Notes under the pieces: generated by a model
Database searches by the model: none
What the model was told of the DNA's origin: nothing
What the model saw: the letters and a program-made list of their open reading frames with translations, nothing else
Part shown: in pieces, positions 1 to 11,049 of the stretch
Layout: every line of letters starts with the position of its first letter
Position numbering within the stretch: position 1 is the stretch's first letter
Assembly: GCF_002994745.2 (NCBI RefSeq)
Contig: NW_020126822.1
Coordinates: 124,001 to 188,000, forward strand
DNA from: Rosa chinensis
Taxonomy: Eukaryota > Streptophyta > Magnoliopsida > Rosales > Rosaceae
Direction: 5' to 3'
Length of the DNA stretch: 64,000 nucleotides
Program-made: the position numbers and the translations under genes

Positions 1-392
1 GGCGGTCTTGTGTTGTTTCAGCATTTCCACCAACTTCTCTTCTTGTGCAGTCGTCAGTGCAGAGGACACAATCACTGGTAAGGTCTCCTTGTCCCCTAAG
101 TAGACATACTTCAAATGGTCCGGAAGAGGTTTTAGCTCAAGTTCTGGGACCTGGACCACTGAAGGTAAAGTCTTGTTAGCAGATAACGGAATGGACAAGG
201 GAGAGATAGACTTACCTATGTAGGGGGATGCCTCAAGGAAGGAGACGTTTTCAATGATCTTTCCTTCACAAGTGTCTTTCAATTCCTCCTCTGTGATGGT
301 GACGCCACCTTTTGTATAACCTACTCCTTGTGCAAGTGTCGTGGCTAGGGTATCCTCATTCATGACATCAAACATTTTCTGTGCAAGATCAT
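1..392 (-). pseudogene. A0: partial Athila-type pol (protease-RT linker)
   Basis: Read on the minus strand, this stretch is open throughout and matches the part of the A5 polyprotein between protease and reverse transcriptase (about 15299-15688 of this window). It includes the segments [20 protein letters not shown] and [14 protein letters not shown]. It is the oldest layer: its reading is cut at 392 by the LTR of A1, and the other end leaves the window. Several residues differ from A1, A3 and A5 (for example MNEDTLATTLAQG), so it belongs to a somewhat diverged copy. No catalytic residue lies in this piece. Whether the whole element was intact before insertion cannot be seen. Confidence 0.85.
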
Positions 393-473
393 TGATAGGA
401 GCATTTTAATGCGACGTTTTAACTGCAATTCCCTACATTTTCTGCGTTATTTCCTTAATAAAACTCTGTTTAG

Positions 474-640
474 GAAAGTTTCCATTCTTTGACTGGGAAA
501 GTTCCTATATGTAGAAAGTTTCTATTTTAGTAGTTTCTATTTTTCATTTTTAGAAAGTTTCCCATTTTCAGTTTAGGAAAGTTGCCATTTTTCATTTTAG
601 GAAAGTTTCTATTTTTCTTACTAGTTTCTATTTTCAGGAC
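474..640 (+). repeat. U3 array of GAAAGTTTCYATTTT-like repeats (A1 LTR)
   Basis: Degenerate tandem copies of a roughly 20-nt unit built on the near-palindrome GGAAAGTTTCC followed by ATTTT or CATTTT. The same array is at the same place in every family A LTR (for example 2636-2780, 5740-5905, 33608-33775 and, on the minus strand, 59115-59300), with different copy numbers. Its place upstream of the TATA box fits an enhancer-like U3 array. That role is inferred. Confidence 0.7.
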
Positions 641-1498
641 CTCCGAGCTAAAAAGTGGAAATGAACGCACGAATGGAAAGAGGAGCTTGCGAACGTCAAG
701 ACGAGCGAATATGAGAAGAAAAGGGCCACACAATTGATCAGAAATGAAGAAATAAGCTTTCCTAGTCCAACCAGGAAATCCTGCAAAATGGAGGAAGGCT
801 TCCCTAGCAAGTTTCCAACGCAACCATGAAAAAGAAATGGAAAAATAATGTGCTTTGCGTTGGAAAATGAGAAGGCTTGAAGATGAAGCAACGAAGCCCA
901 AGAACACTATGGATTTTCGGCAAATGGATCAAAGGCCCACAAAAGCCCATACAATTAGGGTTTGTGACTCAAACCCTAGCCCTAAAGATGTTTTGCCGTG
1001 AAATCCTAAAGAAAAACAAGAAGGTGGCGTCAAAAATCAGAATTATATGTGGAGATTTTCTAGGGAGATTTTCTAGGGCTATTTTTATGGAAAGAAAATA
1101 CTTGGAAATAAACCCTAGAAGGATTGCCGTGAAGAATGAAGAGGAAAACAAGGGAGGCAACGTGAAACCCTAGCAAGTTGACGCCAAAAGATATTCCCTA
1201 GAGATTTTTAAGGAAAGAGAAAAAGGTGGAGACCAAGAAAAGCTCAAAAGAAGTCTAGATACACTCCTACATTCCCTAAAGAGTTTTGGCCGAATTTGGA
1301 AGCATAAAATCAGAAATTATCTCTTTATTTCGGCAAGAATTATTTAGGGAATTAATATTGGAATTTTGTGATTGGTTGAACCACCTCATAGGGCTTATGT
1401 GGCAAGAAATCATTGGAGAAAATTATGTGGAGGAAGCAAGCTATTGCCGTGAGTTTCTCTAGGGTTTTGGACAGCTTGGAGACCTAGGGGCCGTCCCC

Positions 1499-1506
1499 TA
1501 TATATT
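1499..1506 (+). promoter_or_regulatory. TATA box of A1 5' LTR
   Basis: TATATATT in the context GTCCCC-TATATATT-CTCACAC, followed about 20 nt on by TCTCAACG, a motif after the TATA box in several LTRs of this window. Transcription would start some 30 nt downstream, defining the start of R. Promoter assignment is by motif and position only. Confidence 0.6.
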
Positions 1507-2556
1507 CTCACACTTTCTCAACGCAAGGGAGTTCCCACTTTTACGTTTTACACTTTGAAGAAAAAAATCAGAAAACTCTCTCTAGCCTAGCCGTGTTCAT
1601 CTCCATCCTCTAGGGCAACCACGAAGTTCAAGCAAGGCCAAGGAAGAAGAAGACAAGCCGTGCACTACCTCCATCACCATCCTTGAAGATTGCTTTCGAA
1701 ATTCAAGAGACCATCATCACTTCATTCATCTCATCTTCATCACGGTGTAATACTATTCTCCTTGTAACCTTTGCTTTGTAATTTTCGTTGGTGATGCCTT
1801 AGTTGACACATATGTTTGAACAATTGTTGATTTCTGGAATTTTATGATTAATTGTTAATTTTCAGATTCATATATTGCGATTTATGGTTGCTTTTGTGTG
1901 AGTGTTTGATTAAATTTGCATGATAGAAATCTTTTGTATGATAATCTTGAATGGTTCGAAACATTTAGGGTTTTTATGTGAATGTTGCTACGAATTTGAG
2001 AACATGGATCAACTTTTTGGTTTTGTGTTCTTGAATCAATAAGTAGTAAAGGTTTTGTACAAAAACCGAATTTAATCAAAGAAGATTGCAATTAGGTGGA
2101 CTTTTCCATACTAAGTTGCACATTTGAGTTGATAGCCTTTCTAGGTGCTTAATGCATTAAACATGACATGATTGACTAGCTTTCTAGGGTTTGATTGCAT
2201 GTTTGATAGGAGTAATCTAGGTGCTTTCACTTAGGTTAATTAGCATTGAAAGTAAAATATGGGAAATTGTTTGCTTTTGAACGTTTCACATGATCAACTC
2301 CTCTTGCATGACTATGATGAACAATGATGAACTTGAATTGATTTTAATTATATATTTCGGTTTGATCTTTGTTCTTGCATTTCATTTGTATTTTTATGTT
2401 TTTGCATTTTAATTATTTTGTTAGCTTAGCTTTTATTTTCGAAAAAGAAAACCAAAAACAAGAATTTCCCCCCTTTTTTCGTAAATATGTATATATTTTG
2501 TTATATTTTTATAAATATTATACTTTGTTTTAATTTTAATTGTTTAATTGTTTGAT

Positions 2557-4569
2557 TGATAGGAGCATTTTAATGCGACGTTTTAACTGTTATTTCCCTA
2601 TATTTTCTGCGTTATTTCCTTAATAAAACTCTGTTTAGGAAAGTTTCCATTCTTCGAATGGGAAAGTTCCTAATTGTAGAAAGTTTCCGTTTTGTAGTTT
2701 CTATTTTCCATTTTTAGAAAGTTTCCATTTTAGTTTAAGAAAGTTTCCATTTCTTATTTTAGAAAGCTTCTATTTTCAGGTTTTTGGAATAAATAAGCAG
2801 AATTGAGTTCATAAATGGAACGAGAAGTTTCATGAAGATGACATGGCAAGGAGAGAATCAAGGAAGAGTTTTTTTAAAAAAAGGAAAATATATTTTCCTT
2901 TTGGATTAAATTTGCCGTGTAATACTTAAGGAAAAACAAGGTGACAACGTGGGAATTAAGATGATTGATTGAGGATTTCAAGGAGAGATTTTCTTGGGAG
3001 ACTTTTATGGAAAGAAATATTGTTGGAGGAATAATTTGGTGTGATTGCCAACGTGAAAATCAGAAATAATCAAGGAGATGACGCCAAGAGAGATTCAAGG
3101 GAGATATTTATGGAAGGAAAATATGTGTGCACCAAGGAAAAGCTAAAAAGGCGTCTAGATTCATCCCTAAATTCCCTAAAGGAATGTTGGCCGAAATTCA
3201 TGAAGAAAATCAGAATAATTTCAAGGAAATTCGGCAATTAAATATTAGGGAGGTATTTTAGAGAATTATGATTGGTTGAAACACATCACAAGGCTTACTT
3301 GGCATTCTATGATTGGTTGGACCACATCACAAGCTTACTTGGCGAATTATCATTGGTTGAAGCTATGTGGAAAATTCTGATTGCTTTGTGAACCCTAGCC
3401 ATGCTCCTATATAAAACTCCCCCTTTCTCAACGTCAAGAGTCCTCTTCCTCATACAATTTACACTTTAGAAAAAAATCAGAAAATCTTCTTAGCATAGCC
3501 GTGAGTTTCTCCATCCTCTAGTCATCTCCACGAGTTCAAGCAAGGCCAAGGGAGAAGAAGCATAGCCGTGAGCATCCATCATCCATCTCCAACCTTGAAG
3601 CTTGCTTTCGAGATTCAAGAGACCACCACATCAATCGTTCATCACCATCCCCATCTCACGGTGTAATCCGATTCTCCTTTGTAACCTTTGCTTTGAATTT
3701 CGTTGGTTATGAACTAGTTGACATATGTGTTTGAACAAATATTAATTTCTGGAATTTTTATGATTAATTGAGAATTTTCAGATTCATATTATTGTTCTTC
3801 GAGAGTTGCTTATGTGGGTTTGTTTAATTAAATTTGCGTTATAGATAACTTTTGTATTTTAATCTTATGTGGTTGCAAACACTTAGGGTTTCGATATAAT
3901 TGGTGCTAGGTTTAAGAACATGAAATCGACTTTTCGTTTTGTGTAAACTTGAATCAAAGTAGTAAAGGTTTTGTACAAAGATCGAATTTAATTAACGAGG
4001 ATTGCAATTAGGTGGACTTTTCCATACTAAGTTGTACACTTGAGTTGATAGCCTTTCTCTATGTGTAATGCGTTAAACATGACATGATTGACTAGCTTTC
4101 TAGGGTTTGATTGCATGTTTGATAGGATTAATCTAGGTGCTTTCGCTTAGGTTAATTAGCATTGAAAAGTAAAAAATGGGAATTCATTTGCTTTCGAATG
4201 TTTCACATGATCAACTCCTTTCTCATGACTTAGATGAACAATATTAGGGTTTGAGTCAATTTTAATCATATGTTTCGGTTTTGATCTTTGTTCTCTCATT
4301 CCATTTGTATTTTTATGTTTTTGCATTTTAATTGTTTTGTTAACTTAGTTTTATTTTCAAAAAACCAAAAACAAAATCCCCCCTTTTCGTAAATATGTAT
4401 ATAATTTGTTATATCTTTGTAAATATTATACTTTGTTTTAATTTTAATTGTTTAATTGTTTGATAATGACAGGTGTACCCTCAATCCCCGGAATAGAACG
4501 ATCCCTATTTGCTTATACTACTAACGATATTTTCAGGGTTAAATTATGCGCTTGCTTTTAGCTGCATTA
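2557..4569 (+). repeat. A2 5' LTR
   Basis: 2013 bp, starting TGATAGGAGC and ending GCTGCATTA, so the terminal CA is replaced by TA. U3 is of the 'gamma' type (AGGTTTTTGGAATAAATAAG at 2778), shared with A6 and A7. Comparison by eye with the 3' LTR (44182-46194) shows only a handful of substitutions, clustered at the last 15 bases. Confidence 0.92.
3408..3416 (+). promoter_or_regulatory. TATA box of A2 5' LTR
   Basis: TATATAAAA following GCTCC, with TCTCAACG about 15 nt downstream. The matching site in the 3' LTR reads TATATCAAA (45033-45041). Confidence 0.6.
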
Positions 4570-5660
4570 ATTTTTGGCGCCGTTGCCGGGGATTGAAAAA
4601 TCACTTGTTAAATATGTGAATATTTGTTTTGTTTATTTATTGTGTTCGAAAAAAAAAAAATTACTTGTTAATTGTTTGTAATTCTGTAAATTAGTTAATT
4701 AATTACTTAGGTTGTTATTTATATTATTGAACACGAATTTTAATTGTGAGTTGTAAATTAAAGAGGAATAGGTGAAGTCGTGTTTATTAATATTGGCCTA
4801 AACCCCTTATTGGTGCCTAGTTCAGGTCCCTTAAGGTTGAGGGCGGCCTTTATTAACATTCATTGAACTGTCTTCACACTTATGAACTTTTTCATCTTAG
4901 TAAGTATAGCCTATGTGGAATGGTGTCTAGGAAGGGGACAACGTTCATGACGGGTTTTTGAATCCAGAAGTGCTTCCAAATGGGCCTAAACCACTATGTG
5001 GGAGTAGCTCATGCCAAAATGGATTTTTCCTCTCGTGTTCGTCCTCCCCCACCTGGCCATTTCAGTAAGGTTGCCCAAAGGATTTGAAAGGGACTTTGTG
5101 TCTAGGCGACTATACTTGGGCCGCACGTCCACTTGATTTACCGCTTGGAATTTAATTCGATATCGACAATATTTATAACAAAACAAAATGTTGTGATACA
5201 CTAAGGGAAAAAAAAAACATTTGTGTTAATATTTTTCATGTTTTTTTTACTCACTTGTGTACCTAACTTGTGTCTTGTGTACAATGTACTTGTTAATTAT
5301 ATTTGTAGTTTGTAATTCTTTGTTACTTGTTTATATTTTTTTGTATTTCGTTGTTAATTATAGTTACTAACTTTATTTAATGGAGGTACTGTCTGGCTGA
5401 AAGACGTTAAACTCAAGCGCTGCTTGGGAGGCAACCCAATTCAGAAGTAGATGTGGAGGAGAGCCTTCAACGCAGATTTGTTTTTTTTTTCTTCCCTACT
5501 TCTTTACTTTGTAACTTTTGTTTTTCTTTGAACTTTATTTTCGTAAATTCCATCTCTATATGCTTAAGTGTTTCATTGCATGCTTTTAATTGATTACATT
5601 GAGGACAATGCAATATTTAAGTGTGGGGGAAGGGATTTATACTTTTGTTTTGAGTCATAT
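4570..5660 (+). other. A2 leader fused directly to 3' noncoding region
   Basis: No gene here. The leader contains one structured unit (about 4755-5175) with micro-hairpin CCAC-TAT-GTGG at 4991-5001 and a splice-donor-like TTA|GTAAGTAT at 4900. The second leader unit is missing. At about 5365-5382 the text passes from TTACTAACTTTATTTAATG straight into GGAGGTAC...GGCTGAAAGAC, the sequence found after the pol stop codon in A3 and A5. About 5.7 kb of gag-pol and part of the leader are therefore deleted. The post-stop hairpin TTGGG-AGGCAA-CCCAA and the CATTG-AGGA-CAATG hairpin follow, up to the A3 insertion. Confidence 0.85.
4575..4592 (+). promoter_or_regulatory. A2 primer binding site (tRNA-Asp)
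   Basis: TGGCGCCGTTGCCGGGGA is complementary to the 3' 18 nt of plant tRNA-Asp(GTC) including CCA, the primer known for the Athila lineage. It starts five nucleotides after the LTR end (ATTTT spacer plus T). It remains intact in this coding-less element. Confidence 0.9.
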
Positions 5661-6484
5661 TGATAGGAGCATTTTAATGCGACGTTTTAACAGCATTTCC
5701 CTACATTTTCTGCATTATTTCCTTAATAAAACCCTGTTTAGGAAAGTTTCCATTCTTTGATTGGGAAAATTCCTATTTGTAGAAAGTTTCTATTTTCGGT
5801 AGTTTCTATTTTTCATTTTTAGAAAGTTTCCCATTTTCAGTTTAGGAAAGTTGCCATTTTTCATTTTAGGAAAGTTTCTATTTTTCTTACTAGTTTCTAT
5901 TTTCAGGTCCTTGTCACAAATGAGCTGAAACGAGCTCACAAATGGAGAGAGAAGCTAGCCAACGTTGGAGGGAGACAAGATGAAGTACAAAGGGAAGCAC
6001 AAATGAGCAGAAATGAAGAAAAGAAGTTTTCCTGGTCCAACCAGGAAACCCTGTCCAGAAAAGGAAAGCTTGCCAAAACAAGACTCTTGAGCCAACCATA
6101 AATGGAGATCGAATTAATGAAGTGACATGGCATGAGAGAAGCTTCTTGAAGACTCTAGATGATGACATGGCATAGAGGTGACGCATGGAGGCCCAAAAAC
6201 TCTCAAGACTTGTTGGATTTTCGGCTAATTGGATAAAAGCCCACAAGAGCCCATGGAACTACGGTTTGTGACGCAAACCCTAGCCCTAAAGATGTTTTGC
6301 CGTGAATTTGCAAGAGAGAAACAAGGAGGTGACGTGGAAAATCAGAAATTAAAAGGAGATTTTCTAGGGAGATTTTCTAGGGAGATTTTCTAGGGCTATT
6401 TTTATGGAAATAAATCAAGAGATAAACCCTAGAAGACTCCTAGCCGTCCAAGCCAAGAGGAAAACAAGGGAATGCCGTGCAAAC
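5661..6484 (+). repeat. A3 5' LTR, part 1
   Basis: Starts TGATAGGAGC. U3 is of the 'beta' type (CCTTGTCACAAATGAGCTGA at 5909), shared with A8. It has three copies of GGAGATTTTCTAG near 6356-6394. It stops after GTGCAAAC where solo LTR A4 inserted. The rest of the LTR is at 8703-8728 and 22787-24312. Confidence 0.9.
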
Positions 6485-6624
6485 TGATAGGAGCATTTTA
6501 ATGCGACGTTTTAACTGCATTTCCCTACATTTTTCTGCGCCATTTCCTTGAAAAATCCCTGTTTGGGAAAGTTTCCATTCTTTGATTGGGAAAGTTCCTT
6601 ATTGTAGAAAGTTTCCATTTTTGT

Positions 6625-6690
6625 CTTCATTTCTCATTTTTCATTTCTCATTTCTCATTTCTCATTTCTCATTTCTCATTTCTGGAAAGT
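6625..6690 (+). repeat. CATTTCT microsatellite in A4 U3
   Basis: A run of CATTTCT and CATTTTT units inside the U3 repeat array. Shorter versions are at 8870-8912 and 20582-20625 in the A5 LTRs. Probably slippage of the array. Confidence 0.7.
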
Positions 6691-7549
6691 TTCTATTTTT
6701 CATTTTTAGTAAGTTTCTATTTTTCATTTTTAGAAACTTTCCATTTCTCATTTTTAGAAAGTTTCTATTTTTCAAATTAGGTAAGTTTCCATTTTTCATA
6801 TTAATTTCTATTTTCAGGACCTCCGAGCTAAAAAGTGGAAATGAACGCACGAATGGAAAGAGGAGCTTGCGAACGTCAAGACGAACGAACTTGAGAGAAA
6901 TTGGCCCACACATTTGAGCAGAAATGAAGAAATAAGCTTTCCTAATCCAACTAGGAAACCCTGCGAAATGGAGGAAGGCTTCCCGAGCAAGTTTCCAACG
7001 CAACCATGAAAAAGAAATGGAAAAATAATGAGTTTTGCGTTGGAAGATGAGAAGACTTGAAGTTGAAGCAACGAGGCCCAAGAACTCTATGGATTTTCGG
7101 CAAAATGGATCAAGGCCCATCAAAAGCCCATGGAATTAGGGTTTGTGACGCATGGAGGAAACCCTAGGGTTGCATTGCCGTGAAAATCAAAAGGAGGAGG
7201 CAAAAGTGGCGTGAAAAATCAAGGGAAGAATCAAAGATTACGCAAGAGATTTTCTAGGGTGGAGTTTAAGGAAAGAAATCAAGAAAGAGACCAAATTGCG
7301 TCTAGGTTCATTCCTAGAAACCCTAAGCATGTTTTGGCCGAAATATCAAGAAGAAAATCAGAAAATATTCAAGGAATTTCGGCAAGAATATATTAGGGTA
7401 TCTCCTTGGAGTTTTATGATTGGTTGGATGACACACTAGGGCTTACTTGGCAATTTCTCATTGGTGGAAGGCATGTGGAATTATTAATTTAATTCCTTGG
7501 TAAATAAATCAGAAAACTCACGGCTTGGAAGCCAAGACATGCCGTTCCC

Positions 7550-7558
7550 TATATATAC
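7550..7558 (+). promoter_or_regulatory. TATA box of A4 solo LTR
   Basis: TATATATAC after GCCGTTCCC, in the same place as in the other LTRs. A solo LTR could still drive transcription into the adjacent A3 LTR; that is inference. Confidence 0.55.
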
Positions 7559-8674
7559 ACTCACCCTAGACGTCTCCAAAAACCACTTTACAATTCAGAA
7601 AATTCTCTCTACGCGCGGAAGCTCTCTCCATTCTCTAGTGCAACTTTTGGCATTTTCAAGCAAGGAAGGAAGAAGCAAGCTTAGGCCGTGAGCATCATCA
7701 TCCATTCCACCTTGAAGCCGTGTACTTTGAAGCTTGCTTTCGAGTTTCATTAGTTCATCATTCGAGTTATTCATCCATCTCTCCATTCACGGTGTAATTC
7801 AACCTTCTTTCTTGTAATCACTTTTGATTCTCCTTGTTTGATTTCGTTGGAAGTTGTTCTAGTTAACGTTTATGTTTGAACAAGGTTTATATTCTGAAAA
7901 TTTATGATTGATTAAGGATTTTCGATTTCTATGTTGTGATTCCAAAGTTGCTTATGTGTGATTGTTCGATTGAGTTTGCTTTATAGATAACTTTTGTATT
8001 TTAATCTTATGTGGTTCGAAACACTTAGGGTTTTGATATAATTGGTGCTAGGTTTAAGAACATGAAATCGACTTTTCGTTTTGTGTAAACTTGAATCAAA
8101 GTAGTAAAGGTTTTGGACAAAAATCGAATTCAATTGAAGAGGATAGCAATTAGGTGAACTTATTCATACTAAGTTGTGCACTTGAGTTGATAGCCTTTCC
8201 TTGAACTTCTTGCGTTGAACATGTATGATTGACTAGCTTTCTAGGGTTTGATTACATGCTTGATAGGATTAGTCTATGTGCTTTCACTTAGATTAATTAG
8301 CATTGAAAAGTAAAATATGGGAAATCGTTTGCTTTCGAATGTTTCACATGATCAACTCCTTTCACATGACTTGGAAGAACAATGTAGGTTTGTATTCGAA
8401 TTTAATCATGAAATCGGTTTTAATCTTTGTTTCTTACATATCATTCTTGTATTTGTGTTTTTGTTTATACTTAGTTTTATTCTTTCTTTTAATTTTCGAA
8501 AACCAAAACCGAAAACCCCCCTAATTCGTAAATTGTGTTTATATTGTGTAAATATTATACTTTGTTTTATTTTAATTGTTTATATTGTCCTACATTGACA
8601 GGTGTACCCTCAATCCCCGGAATAGAACGATCCCTATTTGCTTATACTACTAATGATATTTAAAGGGTTAAATT

Positions 8675-8695
8675 ATACGCTTGCTTAAAGCGTAT
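8675..8695 (+). promoter_or_regulatory. LTR-terminal hairpin (A4)
   Basis: ATACGCTT and AAGCGTAT form a perfect 8-bp inverted repeat around GCTTA, ending two bases before the LTR end. It corresponds to differently spelled but still paired sequences in the other LTRs. Confidence 0.6.
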
Positions 8696-8702
8696 CACAA
8701 AC

Positions 8703-8728
8703 CCTAGGGAATTCGGCCAAGAGATAAT
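8703..8728 (+). repeat. A3 5' LTR, part 2
   Basis: A 26-bp piece (CCTAGGGAATTCGGCC...GATAAT) between solo LTR A4 and element A5. It is contiguous with parts 1 and 3 when compared with the 3' LTR at 34341-34366. Two independent insertions thus fall 26 bp apart. Confidence 0.9.
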
Positions 8729-9921
8729 TGATAGGAGCATTTTGATGCGACGTTTTAACTGCATTTCCCTACACTTTTCTGCGCCATTTCCTTGAAAAAT
8801 CCCTGTTTGGGAAAGTTTCCATTCTTTGATTGGGAAAGTTCCTTATTGTAGAAAGTTTCCATTTTTGTCTTCATTTCTCATTTCTCATTTCTCATTTTTT
8901 CATTTCTCATTTCTGGAAAGTTTCTATTTTTCATTTTTAGTAAGTTTCTATTTTCATTTTTTAGAAAGTTTCTATTTTAAGTATAGTTTCTATTTTCAGG
9001 ACCTCCGAGCTAGAAAGTGGAAATGAACGCACGAATGGAAAGAGGAGCTTGCGAACATCAAGACGAACGAACATGAGAGAAAATGGCCCACACATTTGAG
9101 CAGAAATGAAGAAACAAGCTTTCCTAGTCCAACCAGGAAATCCTACAAAATGGAGGAAGGCTTCCCTAGCAAGTTTCCAACGCAACCATGAAAAAGAAAT
9201 AGAAAAATATTGTGTTTTGCGTTGGAAAATGAGAAGGCTTGAAGATGAAGCAACGAGGCCCAAGAACTCTTTGGATTTTCGGCAAATTGGATAAAGGCCC
9301 ATCAAAGCCCATGACATTAGGGTTTGTGACGCAAACCCTAACCCTTAAGGTTGTTGTTGCCGTGAATTTGCAAGAGAGAAACAAGGAGGTGGCGTCCAAG
9401 AAAATCAGAAATTAAAAGGAGATTTTCTAGGGTTATTTTTATGGAAATAAATCAAGAGATAAAACCCTAGAAGACCTAGCCGTCCAAGCCAAGAGGAAAA
9501 CAAGGGGATGCCGTGCAAACCCTAGGGAATTCAGCAAAAGATAATGAAGAGAAAAACTAGGGTTTTGCCGTGAGGAAAAATCAGAAAAAAAATAAAGAGA
9601 TTCCGTGGAGATTTCTTAGGGAGCTTTTAAAGGAAAGAGAATATGTGTTGAACACAAAAAGCTCTCAAAGGAGTCTAGGTTCGTTCCCCTTTATTCTCTA
9701 AGTATATTGTTGCCGAAATTGGTGAAGGAAATCAGAAAATATCTATATATATTTCGGCAAGATTATTTAGGGAATTTATATTGGAATTTTGTGATTGGTT
9801 GCACCACCTCATAGGGCTTATGTGGCACGAAATCATTGGAGAAAATTATGTGGAGGAAGCAAGAGATTGCCGTGAGCTTTGCTAGGATTGTGGACGGATT
9901 GAAGACCTAGAAGCCGTCCCC

Positions 9922-9929
9922 TATATATT
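9922..9929 (+). promoter_or_regulatory. TATA box of A5 5' LTR
   Basis: TATATATT in GTCCCC-TATATATT-CCTCTC, with TCTCAACGTC shortly downstream. It should drive the genomic RNA of A5. The identical site in the 3' LTR is at 21632-21639. Confidence 0.65.
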
Positions 9930-10983
9930 CCTCTCTTCTCTCAACGTCAAGGGGTCCGAAAAATTCCACACTTTTGCGTTTATACTTTGAGAAAAAATCA
10001 GAAAACTCTCTCTAGCTTAGCCGTGCTCCTCTCCATCCTCTAGGGCAACCACGAAGTGCAAGCAAGGCCAAGGAAGAAGAAGACAAGCCGTGCACACCAT
10101 CCACCCTCCACCTTGAAGATTGCTTTCGAAATTCAAGAGACCACATCATCACTTCATTCATCTCATCTTCATCACGGTGTAATCCGATTCTCCTTGTACC
10201 TTTGCTTTGTATTTTCGTTGGTTTTGCCTTAGTTGACACATATGTATGAACAAGTATTGTTTTCTGAAATTTTATGATGAATTGTTAATTTTCAGATTCA
10301 TATATTGCGATTTATGGTTGCTTTTGTGTGAGTGTTTGATTAAATTTGCATGATAGAAATCTTTTGTATGATTATCTTGAATGGTTCGAAACATTTAGGG
10401 TTCTTATGTGATTGTTGCTACGAATTTGAGAACATGAATCAACTTTTTGGTTTTGTGTTCTTGAATCGATAAGTAGTAAAGGTTTTGTACAAAAACCGAA
10501 TTTAATCAAAGAAGATTGCAATTAGGTGGACTTTTTCATACTAAGTTGCACATTTGAGTTGATAGCCTTTCTAGGTGTTTATTGCGTTAAACATGACATG
10601 ATTGACTAGCTTTCTAGGGCTTGATTGCATGTTTGATAGAATTAATCTAGGTGCTTTCACTTAGGTTAATTAGCATTGAAAGTAAAATATGGGAAATTGT
10701 TTGCTTTTGAACGTTTCACATGATCAACTCCTCTTGCATAACTATGATGAACAATGATGAACTTGAATTAATTTTAATCATGAGTTTCGACTTTGATCTT
10801 TGTTCTTGCATTCCATTTGTATTTTTATGTTTTTGCATTTTAATTATTTAGGTAACTTAGATTTTATTTTCGGAAATTAAAACCAAAAACTCCCCCCTTT
10901 TCGTAAATATGTCTATATTTTGTAAATATTATACTTTGTTTTAATTTTAATTGTTTAATTGTTTGACAATGACAGGTGTACCC

Positions 10984-10994
10984 TCAATCCCCGG
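10984..10994 (+). promoter_or_regulatory. U5 segment complementary to the primer binding site (A5)
   Basis: TCAATCCCCGG can pair over 11 bp with CCGGGGATTGA at 11089-11099, which covers the 3' part of the PBS and four bases beyond. The same U5 block, GGTGTACCCTCAATCCCCGG, occurs in every family A LTR. Element B has ACAATCCCCGG facing CCGGGGATTGT, so the outermost base pair is kept by a change on both sides. Confidence 0.55.
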
Positions 10995-11049
10995 AATAGA
11001 ACGATCCCTATTTACTTTATACTACTAATGACATTTCAGGGTTAAATTG

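Larger units (their letters stand above)
393..2556 (+). repeat. A1 5' LTR, first part
   Basis: Begins TGATAGGAGCATTTTAATGC, the start shared by all family A LTRs. Its U3 is of the 'alpha' type (GGACCTCCGAGCTA near 638, shared with A4 and A5). A TATA box lies at 1499. The LTR stops at 2556 in the GTTTGAT stretch where A2 inserted, and resumes at 46200. Joined length is about 2.27 kb, in line with the other LTRs. Short ORFs here overlap repeats and are not shared as proteins between LTRs. Confidence 0.9.
6485..8697 (+). mobile_element. A4: solo LTR, TSD CAAAC
   Basis: A single 2213-bp LTR from TGATAGGAGC to AAGCGTATCA, flanked by CAAAC on both sides (6480-6484 and 8698-8702), with no internal region. 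This is the product expected from recombination between the two LTRs of a former full element. Its U3 has an expanded CATTTCT/CATTTTT microsatellite (about 6625-6690). It ends in a perfect 8-bp-stem hairpin (8675-8695). It sits in the 5' LTR of A3, 26 bp from A5. Confidence 0.93.

Noticed and set aside
527..1173. Short ORFs of 60-150 codons within LTRs, on both strands, at the same place in several LTRs
   Set aside because: They follow the low-complexity U3 repeats, differ in frame and length between copies and resemble no protein family I know. They repeat because the LTR repeats.
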